From assembly GCF_900113955.1 (NCBI RefSeq), contig NZ_FORH01000010.1, positions 62,001-126,000 of the forward strand: DNA of 64,000 bases, given 5' to 3'. Each line of letters starts with the position of its first letter. The stretch's first letter is position 1. Below, one piece after another: positions 1 through 8,388 of the stretch. Position numbers and translations under genes: made by a program. A model generated the notes under the pieces. That model was given only the letters and a program-made list of their open reading frames with translations, was not told the origin of the DNA and did no database searches. This DNA is from Celeribacter neptunius (GTDB lineage Bacteria > Pseudomonadota > Alphaproteobacteria > Rhodobacterales > Rhodobacteraceae).

Positions 1-393
1 CGCCAGATGGGCCCGAGCCAGTCCGGCAGCATGATGGGCGGAATGATGGGTGGCGTTGTGGGTGGCGGCATGTGGTTCGTCAATGGCGTCGCGGCCGAAG
101 GGCACATGCTCGATCCCTTCCTGACATTGGAGCGCGACGCGAGCCATATCCTCCAAATGACGAACGCCACTGCCTTCGACCATCCGATCCACCTGCACGG
201 CCACTCCTTCCGCGTCATCAGCCGCGATGGCGTGCCGACCGAATTCCGTGAATGGCAGGACACCGTGCTGATCGCGCCGCGCGAGCAGGTCGAAATCGCC
301 CTGGTCGCCGACAATCCCGGAGACTGGATGTTCCATTGCCACATCCTTGAGCACCAGGCGGCCGGGATGATGGGCGTGATCCGCGTCGCATGA
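1..393 (+). CDS. Multicopper oxidase, C-terminal part (5' end outside window)
   Basis: This is the last 130 codons of a periplasmic multicopper oxidase of the CopA/CueO type, which oxidises Cu(I) to Cu(II). The frame is open from the window edge. The type-3 copper histidine motif HPIHLHGHSFRV and the terminal HCHILEHQAAGMM motif (type 1/3 ligands Cys, His and axial Met) are both present. A Met/Gly-rich stretch (SMMGGMMGG) precedes them, like the methionine-rich copper-binding segments of CueO. The stop overlaps the next start (ATGA), so it is translationally linked to the Asp-box gene. The N-terminal cupredoxin domains lie outside the window. Confidence 0.9.
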   Translation, partial: RQMGPSQSGSMMGGMMGGVVGGGMWFVNGVAAEGHMLDPFLTLERDASHILQMTNATAFDHPIHLHGHSFRVISRDGVPTEFREWQDTVLIAPREQVEIALVADNPGDWMFHCHILEHQAAGMMGVIRVA

Positions 394-1340
394 GCAGAGG
401 AGCATGCAGATTGAAGTCGATTGAGATTGGATGTCGGCCAAACCGGCGCAAGGTACTCACCGCGGCACTCAGTATCGGCGTCGCTTCGATGTTGCCGGGG
501 TTCGCACTCGCGGCGAGCGATGGTGATCCAGCGGCACTTGCCTTTGATGGCGATACCATTCTGCTGGCGAGAGGAGGGCTGTTCGTCAGTGACGATGACG
601 GCCGGACTTGGACCGCGGCAGAGACACCGGGGAACGTGCTGTCGCTGGCGACCCATCGCGACCGGCCCGGCCGTGTGGTTGCGGGGCTCGCCGTGGGCGG
701 TGTCAGCACTTCCGAAGATGGGGGCGCTTCGTGGCGCGTCAGCGACGCTGGGCTGCCTGACGGAGAGATCAATGCCGTTGCCATCGCCTCGCGGAACTCG
801 GACATGATCTATGCCTCGGTTCGCGGCGACGGATTGTGGAAGAGCGAGGACGCCGGCGCAACCTGGTCGCTCGCCATGGACCGCCCCTGGCTCGACGACG
901 CAGAGCGCGAACCTCTTGCTCTGGCTTCGGTCGAGCTTGAAACCGGCATGGGCGGGATCTGGATCTATGCGGGCACCGAGGTTGGCCTTGCGCGGGTGCC
1001 CGATTGCTTTTGTCGCTGGCAGGACGTGCAGCCAGGCAACGCGATGGACGCATTGGTTGCGGGTGAAGCCCCACCGTCCGAAGCGCCATTGCCAGGCGGT
1101 CAACCGATCCTGTCGCTGGCCAGTGCCCCCTCGGCGCCGGAAGTGATGTATGCCGCTCTGCGTTCGGGCCTCTGGGCATCGCAGGACGGCGGAGTCATCT
1201 GGCAAAAGCGGGCCAGCAAAGCTGCGACCGCTGTTGCGGTTCATCCAAGAGACGAGACCTACATCGCTGCCCTGTTGGGCGGCATCTTGAAATTCAGCCG
1301 TGACGGCGGCGCAACCTGGATCGAAACAGGAGAACTATGA
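390..1340 (+). CDS. Secreted BNR/Asp-box repeat beta-propeller protein (sialidase-like or YCF48-like fold)
   Basis: A 316-aa protein with at least four Asp-box repeats of the S-x-D-x-G-x-x-W type (SEDGGASW, SEDAGATW, SQDGGVIW, SRDGGATW). These are the signature of sialidase-like and YCF48-like propellers. The N-terminus has a twin-arginine-like patch (NRRKVL) followed by a hydrophobic stretch ending in ALAA, so export is likely. No sialidase arginine triad is evident and no enzymatic role should be assumed. It overlaps the upstream oxidase by ATGA and the downstream DUF411 gene by four bases, giving a tightly coupled operon that suggests an accessory periplasmic role in copper handling. Confidence 0.75.
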   Translation: MSRGACRLKSIEIGCRPNRRKVLTAALSIGVASMLPGFALAASDGDPAALAFDGDTILLARGGLFVSDDDGRTWTAAETPGNVLSLATHRDRPGRVVAGLAVGGVSTSEDGGASWRVSDAGLPDGEINAVAIASRNSDMIYASVRGDGLWKSEDAGATWSLAMDRPWLDDAEREPLALASVELETGMGGIWIYAGTEVGLARVPDCFCRWQDVQPGNAMDALVAGEAPPSEAPLPGGQPILSLASAPSAPEVMYAALRSGLWASQDGGVIWQKRASKAATAVAVHPRDETYIAALLGGILKFSRDGGATWIETGEL

Positions 1341-1834
1341 TGGAGAAAATGATGCAGAGAAGAAACGCGCTTGGTCTGATTGGCAGCGGCATTGTCGGAA
1401 TGGTGGGCCTGACCACATCGGCTTGGGCGCAAGCGACAGGCGATGTGGCGCCCGGTCTGACGGGCAGCGAAAGGCAGATCACCATCTGGCGCGATCCGGG
1501 CTGCGGCTGCTGTGATGCCTATGGGGATTATCTCGAAGAACACGGCTTTACCGTAACGCGTGTGGATGACCGCGACTTCGACAAACGCTCGGTCGAAGTC
1601 GGTGTGCCCGCCCAGGGCATCGGCTGCCACTTGGCCGAAATCGACGGCTACTATGTCAGCGGTCTCGTCCCCGTCGACATCATCGAGCGGCTGCTGGAAA
1701 CCCGTCCGGCGATAACGGGTATCACCTTGCCGGGAATGCCCGCGAATGCACCCGGGATGGCTGCGGTCAAGTCAGGCACGCTAAGGACCTACGCCTTTGG
1801 CCCGGAAGGAATCTCAATCTATGCCGATGAATAA
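1337..1834 (+). CDS. DUF411 family periplasmic metal-binding protein
   Basis: A 165-aa exported protein. The signal region runs to about residue 33 (TSAWAQA). The mature part carries the DUF411 hallmark CGCC (DPGCGCCDAYGDYL), a conserved GCH motif and the LPGMPANAPGM segment. DUF411 proteins occur repeatedly in copper clusters and probably bind copper through the Cys motif; this is family knowledge, not proven here. AGGAGAACT sits just before the first ATG and decides the start, which overlaps the stop of the Asp-box gene. A second DUF411 gene lies at 13367-13822. Confidence 0.85.
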   Translation: MMEKMMQRRNALGLIGSGIVGMVGLTTSAWAQATGDVAPGLTGSERQITIWRDPGCGCCDAYGDYLEEHGFTVTRVDDRDFDKRSVEVGVPAQGIGCHLAEIDGYYVSGLVPVDIIERLLETRPAITGITLPGMPANAPGMAAVKSGTLRTYAFGPEGISIYADE

Positions 1835-2348
1835 GGGGCCGAAAAACCGACTGGCGAAGGGTACGGTCAGGCGGTCAGTGCACCTCGCTGCCCTAGTGTC
1901 CACGCTCGCGACCACCGGCGTTGTGGTGCTGGCCCAATCGGAACCGGTGGACCCGCGTGTCGAGGGACTGACGTTCTTGGGAGAGCCCGTGCTTGCATCC
2001 GAGGTCACGGCAGGGCAACAGCTTTATGCGGACAACTGCGCCAGTTGCCATGGTGCGAACCTTGAAGGCCAGCCCGATTGGCGTCGTCGTCTTGACACCG
2101 GAAGAATGCCGGCCCCGCCGCATGATGACACAGGCCACACCTGGCACCATTCAGACCGCATGCTTTTTCAGATCACTAAAGGCGGGGTCGGTGCCGTCGT
2201 GCCGGGATACGAGAGCGACATGCCGGCCTTCGGAGAGGATCTGACAGACGCAGAGATCGAGGCGATCCTCGTCTACATCAAGAGCACCTGGCCTGAGCGA
2301 CAACGTGAGTTCCAAGCCGAAGTTTCGGCCAATGACACGGGCGGGTGA
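1821..2348 (+). CDS. Exported monoheme cytochrome c (class I)
   Basis: A 175-aa protein with an N-terminal membrane/signal segment (about residues 14-36) and one heme site CASCH in the context CASCHGANLEG. A downstream MPAFGEDL segment supplies the likely methionine sixth ligand. It would carry electrons in the periplasm, possibly accepting them from the upstream multicopper oxidase system. An upstream in-frame TTG exists, but GGAAGGA lies 10 bases before the ATG at 1821, which I take as the start. That start lies inside the 3' end of the DUF411 gene, continuing the overlapping operon. Confidence 0.88.
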   Translation: MPMNKGPKNRLAKGTVRRSVHLAALVSTLATTGVVVLAQSEPVDPRVEGLTFLGEPVLASEVTAGQQLYADNCASCHGANLEGQPDWRRRLDTGRMPAPPHDDTGHTWHHSDRMLFQITKGGVGAVVPGYESDMPAFGEDLTDAEIEAILVYIKSTWPERQREFQAEVSANDTGG

Positions 2349-2547
2349 AGTTCGACAGGGTGTCAGGATAGTATCTTTCGACCAAAGCCGATCCACCGGG
2401 GGACCAATTCGGCAAATCTGTCCTACTCCGCCCCCCGACTCCCGCTTTACCACGCTAATTCGGACCTGACCTGGTTGGCCGTTAACCCGACCGCAAGGCA
2501 AGCATGTGCTACCAGGGTCGCGTGCATGCGTTCACGAAAATTTGCCC
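2349..2547. other. Intergenic stretch, no gene seen
   Basis: About 200 bases between the cytochrome gene and a MerR-type promoter. Short open frames exist on both strands but have no ribosome site or recognisable protein. I see no repeat or clear terminator hairpin. Confidence 0.5.
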
Positions 2548-2578
2548 TTGAACCTCTAGCCACTAGAAGTCCTATCTA
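2548..2578 (+). promoter_or_regulatory. MerR-family promoter/operator, Zn/Cd/Pb (CadR/PbrR/ZntR) type
   Basis: TTGAAC (-35, 2548-2553) and TATCTA (-10, 2573-2578) are separated by exactly 19 bp, the elongated spacer diagnostic of MerR-family activated promoters. The spacer contains the inverted repeat CTCTAGCCACTAGAAG. The likely regulator is the MerR protein at 18171-18599. It drives the L,D-transpeptidase gene that starts at 2640. Confidence 0.75.
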
Positions 2579-2639
2579 GTCGACGAGAATGTATATCGTT
2601 CTTGCCATTGATCGCCGGTGGGAACCGAAAGGGTACGAC

Positions 2640-3302
2640 ATGCTGACAAGACGACACTTCATTCAAACGACAACAGCGCTCTTTTCGGCGACTGTGGCCA
2701 ACCCTGTGTTTGCCGATAGCTGGCCCACCGAGGCGCAGAAGGCTGAATGGGACGCGCAAGTCAGCCCGCCCGGCTTCGATCCGGCCACGTCAAACCCTTG
2801 GGGACTACACCCACGTTTCTTGCCTCAGCGTGTGGACGCGAAGGACGGCCTCGTGCCGGGAGACATCCATGTCGATGCGGTCGCGCGGTATCTCTACCAC
2901 ATTGAGGAGGGTGGAACCGCGATGCGCTACGGCGTGGCGATCGCGCGGGGCAACCTCTACGAGCCAGGTGTTTATAACATCAAGCGCAAGGTCAGGTGGC
3001 CGCACTGGACGCCGACACAGAATATGATCGAGCGGGATCCCGAAAACGCAAGATGGGCCGACGGGATGGAACCCGGGCCTCAAAACGCCTTGGGATCGCG
3101 GGCGCTCTATCTCTATGTCGGTGATCGCGACACCTATCTTCGGATACACGGCACACCCTATCCGAGAAGCATCGGCGGTCGTGCGAGTTCGGGTTGCGTG
3201 CGGATGGTTATGGCACACATCAACGAGCTTTATCCGAACGTCGAGATCGGATCGACAGCACATCTTTATTCGGCTGAGGACAGCGTTACCGCGAGAAGTT
3301 GA
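2640..3302 (+). CDS. Exported L,D-transpeptidase (YkuD domain)
   Basis: A 220-aa protein with a signal peptide starting MLTRRHFIQTTTALF and a probable cleavage after VFADS or FA. The YkuD catalytic motif is intact: HGTPYPRSIGGRASSGCVRM, with His, Ser, catalytic Cys and Arg. It makes 3-3 peptidoglycan crosslinks or anchors protein to peptidoglycan in the periplasm. The upstream in-frame ATG (2589) would place 17 residues before the signal and lies too close to the -10 box at 2573-2578. AAAGGG before 2640 supports the shorter start. A metal-type MerR promoter sits directly upstream, implying induction by Zn, Cd or Pb. Confidence 0.88.
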   Translation: MLTRRHFIQTTTALFSATVANPVFADSWPTEAQKAEWDAQVSPPGFDPATSNPWGLHPRFLPQRVDAKDGLVPGDIHVDAVARYLYHIEEGGTAMRYGVAIARGNLYEPGVYNIKRKVRWPHWTPTQNMIERDPENARWADGMEPGPQNALGSRALYLYVGDRDTYLRIHGTPYPRSIGGRASSGCVRMVMAHINELYPNVEIGSTAHLYSAEDSVTARS

Positions 3303-3349
3303 ATGAGGTAATTAGCTCTCAGCGCATTGATGTGACGTGCGGGTCGTCG

Positions 3350-3634
3350 TCACACTTCCCGCGCGACGCAGATAGGGTTGCCGTTCGCCGTGCGCAGCGG
3401 CAGCAAGGTCGTTTCAACGGGGCCGCTGTGTTCGTACCAGTAGCACCCGTCCTCGGGCACCAAGCGCGCGGTTGCAACATCCTGATCCGGGGCAGCCATT
3501 GCAATCACGGCTTCGGGAACGTTGCCCCGCTGGTCTGCCGCGTCGCCTGGCCCAGTCGGCTGGACTGCGCATCCGGCCGTAAGCGACAGCACCACTGCAA
3601 CCATCATTTTTTGCTTCAGCATCAAAACCCGCAT
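3350..3634 (-). CDS. Small lipoprotein, function unknown
   Basis: 94 aa. A start at MRVLMLKQ is supported by AAAGGAAG seven to eight bases upstream; the longer frame reading back to 3814 runs through the divergent ATPase promoter and is unlikely. The N-terminus is a lipoprotein signal with lipobox LTAGC. The mature part has the segment EDGCYWYEHSGP and no recognised domain. The gene is convergent with the L,D-transpeptidase and divergent from the P-ATPase promoter. It is a likely substrate of the Lgt/LspA/Lnt enzymes encoded elsewhere in the window. Confidence 0.6.
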   Translation of the reverse strand: MRVLMLKQKMMVAVVLSLTAGCAVQPTGPGDAADQRGNVPEAVIAMAAPDQDVATARLVPEDGCYWYEHSGPVETTLLPLRTANGNPICVAREV

Positions 3635-3753
3635 CAAGCTTCCTTTCGTGACTGTTTTTCTTTGCAGCGGCTGTTCATGCCTCAAGGCGTGATGGAGCCG
3701 GTCGCCGCATCCTCTAGCAATAAAACAAACTGAAATACCACCGTATTTTGCTC

Positions 3754-3784
3754 TTGAAGCTCTAGCTACTGTAGGGGCTATGTC
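3754..3784 (+). promoter_or_regulatory. MerR-family promoter/operator of the zntA-like ATPase gene
   Basis: TTGAAG (3754-3759) and TATGTC (3779-3784) are 19 bp apart. The spacer holds CTCTAGCTACTGTAGGG, an imperfect inverted repeat of the CadR/PbrR/ZntR class. The gene start is 33 bases downstream of the -10 element. Confidence 0.78.
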
Positions 3785-3816
3785 ATGGTAAAGCACCCGA
3801 ATCCAGAGGTCCATTC

Positions 3817-6171
3817 ATGCCGTCCGACACCCATCGTCACGACCACGATCACGCCGAAGATGCCCAGACAAGCGGCGGCAGCTGCTGCGGGAGCGCCGGA
3901 ACGTGCGGCGACATCGTTCCGACGACGCCCGCGCCAGCGGGCGGGCGCAGTTTTCAGGTGTCCGGCCTCGATTGCGCCGAGGAGGTAGCAATCCTGAACA
4001 AGGTGGTCGGCCCGAAGATCGGCGGGGCCGAGCATCTCGCGTTCGACGTGATCAATGGACGGATGACTATTCTCGACAGCGCCAAGAGTGTATCGGACGG
4101 CGAAATTGCAGAGCTGGTCGCAAGCACCGGCATGACCGCCAAGCCCTGGGATGCCGAAAACGCGTCGGTCGACCAGGCGGCCCATCTTGCACGCCAGCGG
4201 CTGTTTACGGCGCTCAGTGGCGGCTTCTGGGCCGCGGGATTTCTGTGGCACATCATCGAGACCGGCATGGGGGGGGCACTCGGCCTCTTCGCAGGGCACG
4301 GCGAAGCGCCGATGCCACTGGTCGAGGCAGGGCTATTCGCGGTTGCGATCCTGTTCGGTGTTTGGCTCGTGGCGCCCAAGGCATGGTCGTCCGCACGGCG
4401 GCTGTCGCCCGACATGAACCTGCTCATGGTAGTCGCAGTCGCGGGTGCAATTGGCCTCGGCGAATTTTTCGAGGCGGCGACGGTTGCGTTCTTCTTCTCG
4501 CTCTCGCTTTTCCTCGAAAGCTGGAGCGTCGGGCGTGCGAGGAATGCGGTTTCAGCTCTGCTGGACCTGGCGCCGCCGACGGCAAGAATTCTTTATGATG
4601 ACGGTTCGGAAGCGGACGTACCGGCTTCCGCGGTTGCTATCAACGCACGTTTCGTCGTGCGCGGCGGAGACCGCATCCCATTGGATGGTGAGGTTGTCGA
4701 TGGGGCAGGGGCCGTCGATCAGGCGCCAATCACCGGAGAGAGTGCGCTGGTCCCAAAGGAACGGGGCGACGATGTCTATGCCGGTACGATCAACGGCGAA
4801 GGCACACTGACGGTGCGCGCCACGAAGGCCGCCTCGGACACCGTGTTGGCCAAGATTATCCGCATGGTCGGCGACGCCCATGCCCGCCGCGCGCCGGTGG
4901 AGCAGTGGGTGGCGAAATTTGCCCGCATCTACACGCCTATCGTCATGGCTCTCGCCATCGCAATTGCCCTGTTGCCGCCGCTCATTTTCGGTGGGGCCTG
5001 GGATTATTGGTTCTACAATGCACTCGTGCTGCTGGTGATCGCCTGCCCGTGTGCTCTGGTCATCTCGACACCGGTCTCCATCGTCGCTGCACTCACCGCC
5101 TCTGCGCGGGCGGGGGTGCTGATCAAGGGCGGTGCATATGTTGAGGCACCGGGCAAGACCACTGCATTGGCCATGGACAAGACCGGCACGATCACCATGG
5201 GCGAGCCCGAGGTGGCGGCGGTGCATCCGCTGGGCAAAGCATCGGCGCAAGATCTGATGACCCTCGCCGCTGGGCTGGAGGCACGTTCCTCGCATCCCTT
5301 GGCGCGTGCCATTCTCGCGCGGGCAGAAGCCGACGGCATCAATGTGTCCGCCGCGGAAGACACCCGAACCGTTCCCGGTAGGGGACTTGAAGGACGCACA
5401 GACGGCCGGTCGATCTGGCTAGGGTCCGACCGGTTTGCCGAGGAGAAGGGTTTCGGCGACGCCATTCCGAAGGATCTGCGCGACCGCATCGAAGGGGCTG
5501 GCAGCACCCTTGTTGCCGTGGGCGACGACACCGGCGTGACCGGCATCCTGGAATTGCGCGACCGTATCCGCCCCGACGCCAAGGGCATCGTGGCACAGCT
5601 CCACGCGCAAGGCGTGAAGACCATCGTCATGTTGACGGGCGACAACGAGCGGACAGCGCGCGCCGTTGCAGCCGAGGTCGGCATCGACGAGGTCCGTGCC
5701 GAGCTTTTGCCCGAAGACAAGGTGACAGCCATCGAAGAACTGGTCGAAACGCATGACATGGTGGCCATGATCGGCGACGGGGTGAACGACGCCCCCGCCA
5801 TGGCGCGCGCGCATTACGCCATCGCGATGGGCGCTGTTGGTTCGGACGCGGCAATCGAGACGGCGGATATTGCCCTGATGACCGACGACCTCGGCAAGGT
5901 GCCTTGGCTGATCGGTCATTCGCGCCGGACAATGTCGATTATCCATCAGAACATCGGTATTTCCTTGGCGACCAAGGGCGTTTTCGTTGTCGCTACCGCG
6001 TTCGGACTGGCATCGATGTGGGGCGCTATTGCAGCCGACGTAGGAGTGTCATTGCTGGTGGTGGCCAACGCCCTGCGCCTGCTTAACAGCCAAGAGGCCA
6101 AGGCGCCGCCGTCCGGCGGTGAACAGGTTGGCGAAGGCTTGGCCAAAGGGGCGCTGGCACATGGTCATTGA
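3817..6171 (+). CDS. zntA: Zn/Cd/Pb-translocating P1B-type ATPase
   Basis: 784 aa. The N-terminal tail carries a His/Asp run (HRHDHDHAED) and Cys pairs (GGSCCGSAGTC). A heavy-metal domain follows with the GLDCAEE variant typical of Zn-type pumps rather than the copper MxCxxC motif. The core shows TGES-type actuator (ITGES), CPC transmembrane motif (ACPCALVIS), phosphorylation site DKTGTIT, SSHPLA and GDGVNDAP. It exports divalent soft metals from the cytoplasm using ATP. A MerR-type promoter of the Zn/Cd/Pb class precedes it, agreeing with the substrate call. The C-terminal tail GEQVG...ALAHGH is duplicated as a fragment at 6538-6591. Confidence 0.93.
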   Translation: MPSDTHRHDHDHAEDAQTSGGSCCGSAGTCGDIVPTTPAPAGGRSFQVSGLDCAEEVAILNKVVGPKIGGAEHLAFDVINGRMTILDSAKSVSDGEIAELVASTGMTAKPWDAENASVDQAAHLARQRLFTALSGGFWAAGFLWHIIETGMGGALGLFAGHGEAPMPLVEAGLFAVAILFGVWLVAPKAWSSARRLSPDMNLLMVVAVAGAIGLGEFFEAATVAFFFSLSLFLESWSVGRARNAVSALLDLAPPTARILYDDGSEADVPASAVAINARFVVRGGDRIPLDGEVVDGAGAVDQAPITGESALVPKERGDDVYAGTINGEGTLTVRATKAASDTVLAKIIRMVGDAHARRAPVEQWVAKFARIYTPIVMALAIAIALLPPLIFGGAWDYWFYNALVLLVIACPCALVISTPVSIVAALTASARAGVLIKGGAYVEAPGKTTALAMDKTGTITMGEPEVAAVHPLGKASAQDLMTLAAGLEARSSHPLARAILARAEADGINVSAAEDTRTVPGRGLEGRTDGRSIWLGSDRFAEEKGFGDAIPKDLRDRIEGAGSTLVAVGDDTGVTGILELRDRIRPDAKGIVAQLHAQGVKTIVMLTGDNERTARAVAAEVGIDEVRAELLPEDKVTAIEELVETHDMVAMIGDGVNDAPAMARAHYAIAMGAVGSDAAIETADIALMTDDLGKVPWLIGHSRRTMSIIHQNIGISLATKGVFVVATAFGLASMWGAIAADVGVSLLVVANALRLLNSQEAKAPPSGGEQVGEGLAKGALAHGH

Positions 6172-6205
6172 ACTGGGAGAACCCGGAAAGGAGCCGAGAC
6201 GAGAC

Positions 6206-6472
6206 ATGAGCGTGAAGGGCAGGATGATGTGTCCGGTTTGCGAGGTGCCCTTGAGCATGACCGACCGCCAGGGGATCGAGATCGACTTCTGTCCCGATTG
6301 CCGGGGTGTCTGGCTCGACCGGGGCGAACTGGACAAGATCATCGAGCGTTCGGCACCCGATGTGGCGCCTCAGCGGGTGCCTGAGCCGCGCGGCTACGAC
6401 GATGATCGCGGCTACCGGCGCGGAAAGCACGGCTATCGGCGCAAATCCTGGCTTCACGAGTTGTTCGATTAA
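6206..6472 (+). CDS. TFIIB-type zinc-ribbon (zf-TFIIB) protein
   Basis: 88 aa. Two CxxC pairs, MCPVC and FCPDC, followed by RGVWLDRGELDKI, match the small zf-TFIIB family. The C-terminal half is Arg/Tyr/Asp-rich and probably unstructured. The start at 6206 follows AAGGAG about 12 bases upstream; a longer start at 6161 would overlap the ATPase gene. The position right after the Zn/Cd ATPase suggests co-transcription. The zinc ribbon could bind Zn in the cytoplasm, but no function is established. Confidence 0.75.
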   Translation: MSVKGRMMCPVCEVPLSMTDRQGIEIDFCPDCRGVWLDRGELDKIIERSAPDVAPQRVPEPRGYDDDRGYRRGKHGYRRKSWLHELFD

Positions 6473-6537
6473 GGCTTGCCGTGGCCTCCCTGCCGGTCGC
6501 CCTCAAGGCGCTGCGGTAGGCCCGCAAGGCATTCAGC

Positions 6538-6591
6538 GGTGAGCAGGTTGGTCCAGAGATCGCAAAGGCCGCGCTTGCCCACGGACATTGA
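6538..6591 (+). pseudogene. Duplicated 3' tail of a zntA-like gene (remnant)
   Basis: Eighteen codons reading GEQVG-PEIAKAALAHGH-stop align with the true ATPase tail GEQVG-EGLAKGALAHGH-stop at 6118-6171. Both end in TGA at equivalent positions. Upstream sequence (6480-6537) has an in-frame TAG, so no intact gene remains. The two tails flank the zinc-ribbon gene. They look like a leftover of a second, diverged ATPase gene or of an insertion/recombination event. Confidence 0.7.
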
Positions 6592-6654
6592 TCACGCAGC
6601 ATTTGCAAGGTAACGTAATGTCCATATCAGACCTCACGAAAGAGGCATCGAGCA

Positions 6655-7167
6655 GTGAAAACCATCCGATTTCCCCGCCGCGCCGTCCTGTTGGGCGGGT
6701 TGGCAGCGTTTTTGTCTGGCTGTGCCAGCAAGTTCCGCAGCTATGGCGGACCCGAGGTGACCCGTGTTCGGCTTTACAAGGGGCAGCGTTTGCTTGTTCT
6801 GGACGGAGCCGATCGCGTATTGCAAACCTATCCGGTCGGGCTGGGTTTCGCTCCTGAGGGTCACAAGCAATTCGAGGGAGACGGCCGGACCCCTGAGGGC
6901 GCTTACGTAGTCGATAAGCGCAACCCCGACAGTACGTATCATCTTTCGGTTGGCATCTCCTATCCGAATGAGGCCGACATAGCCTTCGCTGAAGCGCAGG
7001 GCCTTTCCCCCGGCGGCGACATCTTCATCCATGGTGGTCCACGCCCAGGGATCGACCCAACGGATGTCCGCGACTGGACAGCTGGCTGCATCGCGGTCAC
7101 AGATCGGCAGATCGAGGACATCTATGCAATGGTGAAAGACGGAACACCGATCGACATCTACGCCTGA
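6655..7167 (+). CDS. L,D-transpeptidase (YkuD/YafK-like), lipoprotein or Tat-exported
   Basis: 170 aa from a GTG start that follows AAAGAGG. The N-terminus has an Arg pair (FPRRAVLLGG), a hydrophobic stretch and a lipobox-like LSGC at about residue 22. The catalytic motif is HGGPRPG then DWTAGCIAV, the YafK/ErfK arrangement with the Cys nucleophile in TAGC. It acts in the periplasm on peptidoglycan crosslinks or on lipoprotein attachment. It is the second of three Ldt genes in the window, located downstream of the Zn/Cd pump. Confidence 0.85.
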   Translation: MKTIRFPRRAVLLGGLAAFLSGCASKFRSYGGPEVTRVRLYKGQRLLVLDGADRVLQTYPVGLGFAPEGHKQFEGDGRTPEGAYVVDKRNPDSTYHLSVGISYPNEADIAFAEAQGLSPGGDIFIHGGPRPGIDPTDVRDWTAGCIAVTDRQIEDIYAMVKDGTPIDIYA

Positions 7168-7386
7168 TGGGAGGAGATGATCTTCCGTCAGATCAGGAAA
7201 ATCGTCGGCACAGGGCCACGTTGATCACTTCGATGGCGATCACGGCTAAAGTGACGCTCGCCGCCGGGGGCCAGCGCAAGCACCCGGTACGCGTAAGGAC
7301 ACTACAATATGTGTCCAGCCGTGGCAGTGGCGAAACAGGCGGGCCCTAGCGGAGAAGAATGCGTCTGGTCTCATGTCGAATTCAAT
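7168..7386. other. Intergenic region between convergent genes
   Basis: 219 bases. A short frame beginning MIFRQIRKIVG after GGGAGG (about 7178) ends within 20 codons and could be a gene fragment. I see no other structure. Confidence 0.4.
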
Positions 7387-8388
7387 CTATCCGAGGGCAT
7401 AGACGATGGTCACGACGGTAATCATGACAACCATGAACATGGAGAATGCGCCAAGGGCGAGCGTACGGCCCATGTCCCGGTTCGGCTTCTCTACTTTCAG
7501 ACGCAGTTCCTCCGCGGTTTCCGGAAACTCGAGCGCCGCCGCATTCGATTGGCGCATCAGGTCGTAGCGGGACGTCCAGCGCCGTTCCTCCGCCGCGTTC
7601 CAGCCGTTCAGCACCAGAATGATTGCCGCGATGAGAACCATCGACGACGGGACCCAGATTACGTAGCCACCGATTGTCTCGTCAGCCAGGGCGCGAAGTC
7701 GACCACCGCTCGCTGCGATGATTTCTGATCCATAGAGGGGCACCTCCTTGAGCGTTGTCAGGGAGCCCAGAAAGATGTTGGAAACGATCACCACGAACCC
7801 TGACATCAGCCGAGCGCCGCGCCGCGCTCCTTCAGGCGGATCACGCAGATCGAACAGCATAGCAAAGTACCAAAGCCCAGCAAGCACCATAGACAGATGT
7901 GCCAGCGCTTCCATCGCCGCAATACGTTGTGTAAGGGCGTAGATCATCGGGATCTGCCAGACGAAAAGCGCACCAATCAACAAGGAGGTGGCAGATGCAG
8001 GAAGCGCCAAGAATCGCGGGATGCGCGCACGCCCAATCGCGGCAAGGCGTCGGCGCCATTCCCTTTTCAATCCGGCTTGAAGGCCAAGCCAGGGCTGAGA
8101 AACCGCGATAAGAAGCGGTCCTACCAGTCGCAGAAGAAGATGCTCGACCTGATGTACCGAAAACAGACTGTGCCCCAATGGCGCGAGCGGCCCATTCGTC
8201 GCGACGAGGACGGCCGCGAGGCCGACAAAGAAGGCGGTTCGACGCCAACCAGAAACCCTTCCGAGACAGCGAGCGTGTATTTTGAGCCCACGCAAAAACA
8301 GCCATACTGTAAGACCGACAACAATGAGCGACACCGGTGACAGCACATAGCCGAAAGGGTCGTAAAGGAAGAAGAAGTTTGTGATCAT
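7387..8388 (-). CDS. CtaG-like (caa3-type) cytochrome oxidase assembly membrane protein
   Basis: 333 aa with about seven to eight hydrophobic segments and the conserved histidine cluster LGHSLFSVHQVEHLLL of the caa3_CtaG (PF09678) family. These inner-membrane proteins are linked to copper delivery to cytochrome oxidase. The start MITNFFFL at 8388 overlaps the stop of the upstream acylase-like gene (ATGA), so the longer frame is rejected. It is the last gene of the minus-strand run that begins near 12.1 kb or further upstream. Confidence 0.8.
   Translation of the reverse strand: MITNFFFLYDPFGYVLSPVSLIVVGLTVWLFLRGLKIHARCLGRVSGWRRTAFFVGLAAVLVATNGPLAPLGHSLFSVHQVEHLLLRLVGPLLIAVSQPWLGLQAGLKREWRRRLAAIGRARIPRFLALPASATSLLIGALFVWQIPMIYALTQRIAAMEALAHLSMVLAGLWYFAMLFDLRDPPEGARRGARLMSGFVVIVSNIFLGSLTTLKEVPLYGSEIIAASGGRLRALADETIGGYVIWVPSSMVLIAAIILVLNGWNAAEERRWTSRYDLMRQSNAAALEFPETAEELRLKVEKPNRDMGRTLALGAFSMFMVVMITVVTIVYALG

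Noticed and set aside
1797-1820. TTG start for the cytochrome at 1821
   Set aside because: The Shine-Dalgarno GGAAGGA lies downstream of this TTG and correctly spaced before the ATG at 1821.
2589-2639. Longer start of the first L,D-transpeptidase
   Set aside because: It would begin about 11 bases after the -10 element of the MerR promoter and adds residues ahead of a clear signal peptide.
4552-5801. Antisense frames inside the zntA-like gene
   Set aside because: No ribosome sites and no domains; the plus-strand ATPase is intact.
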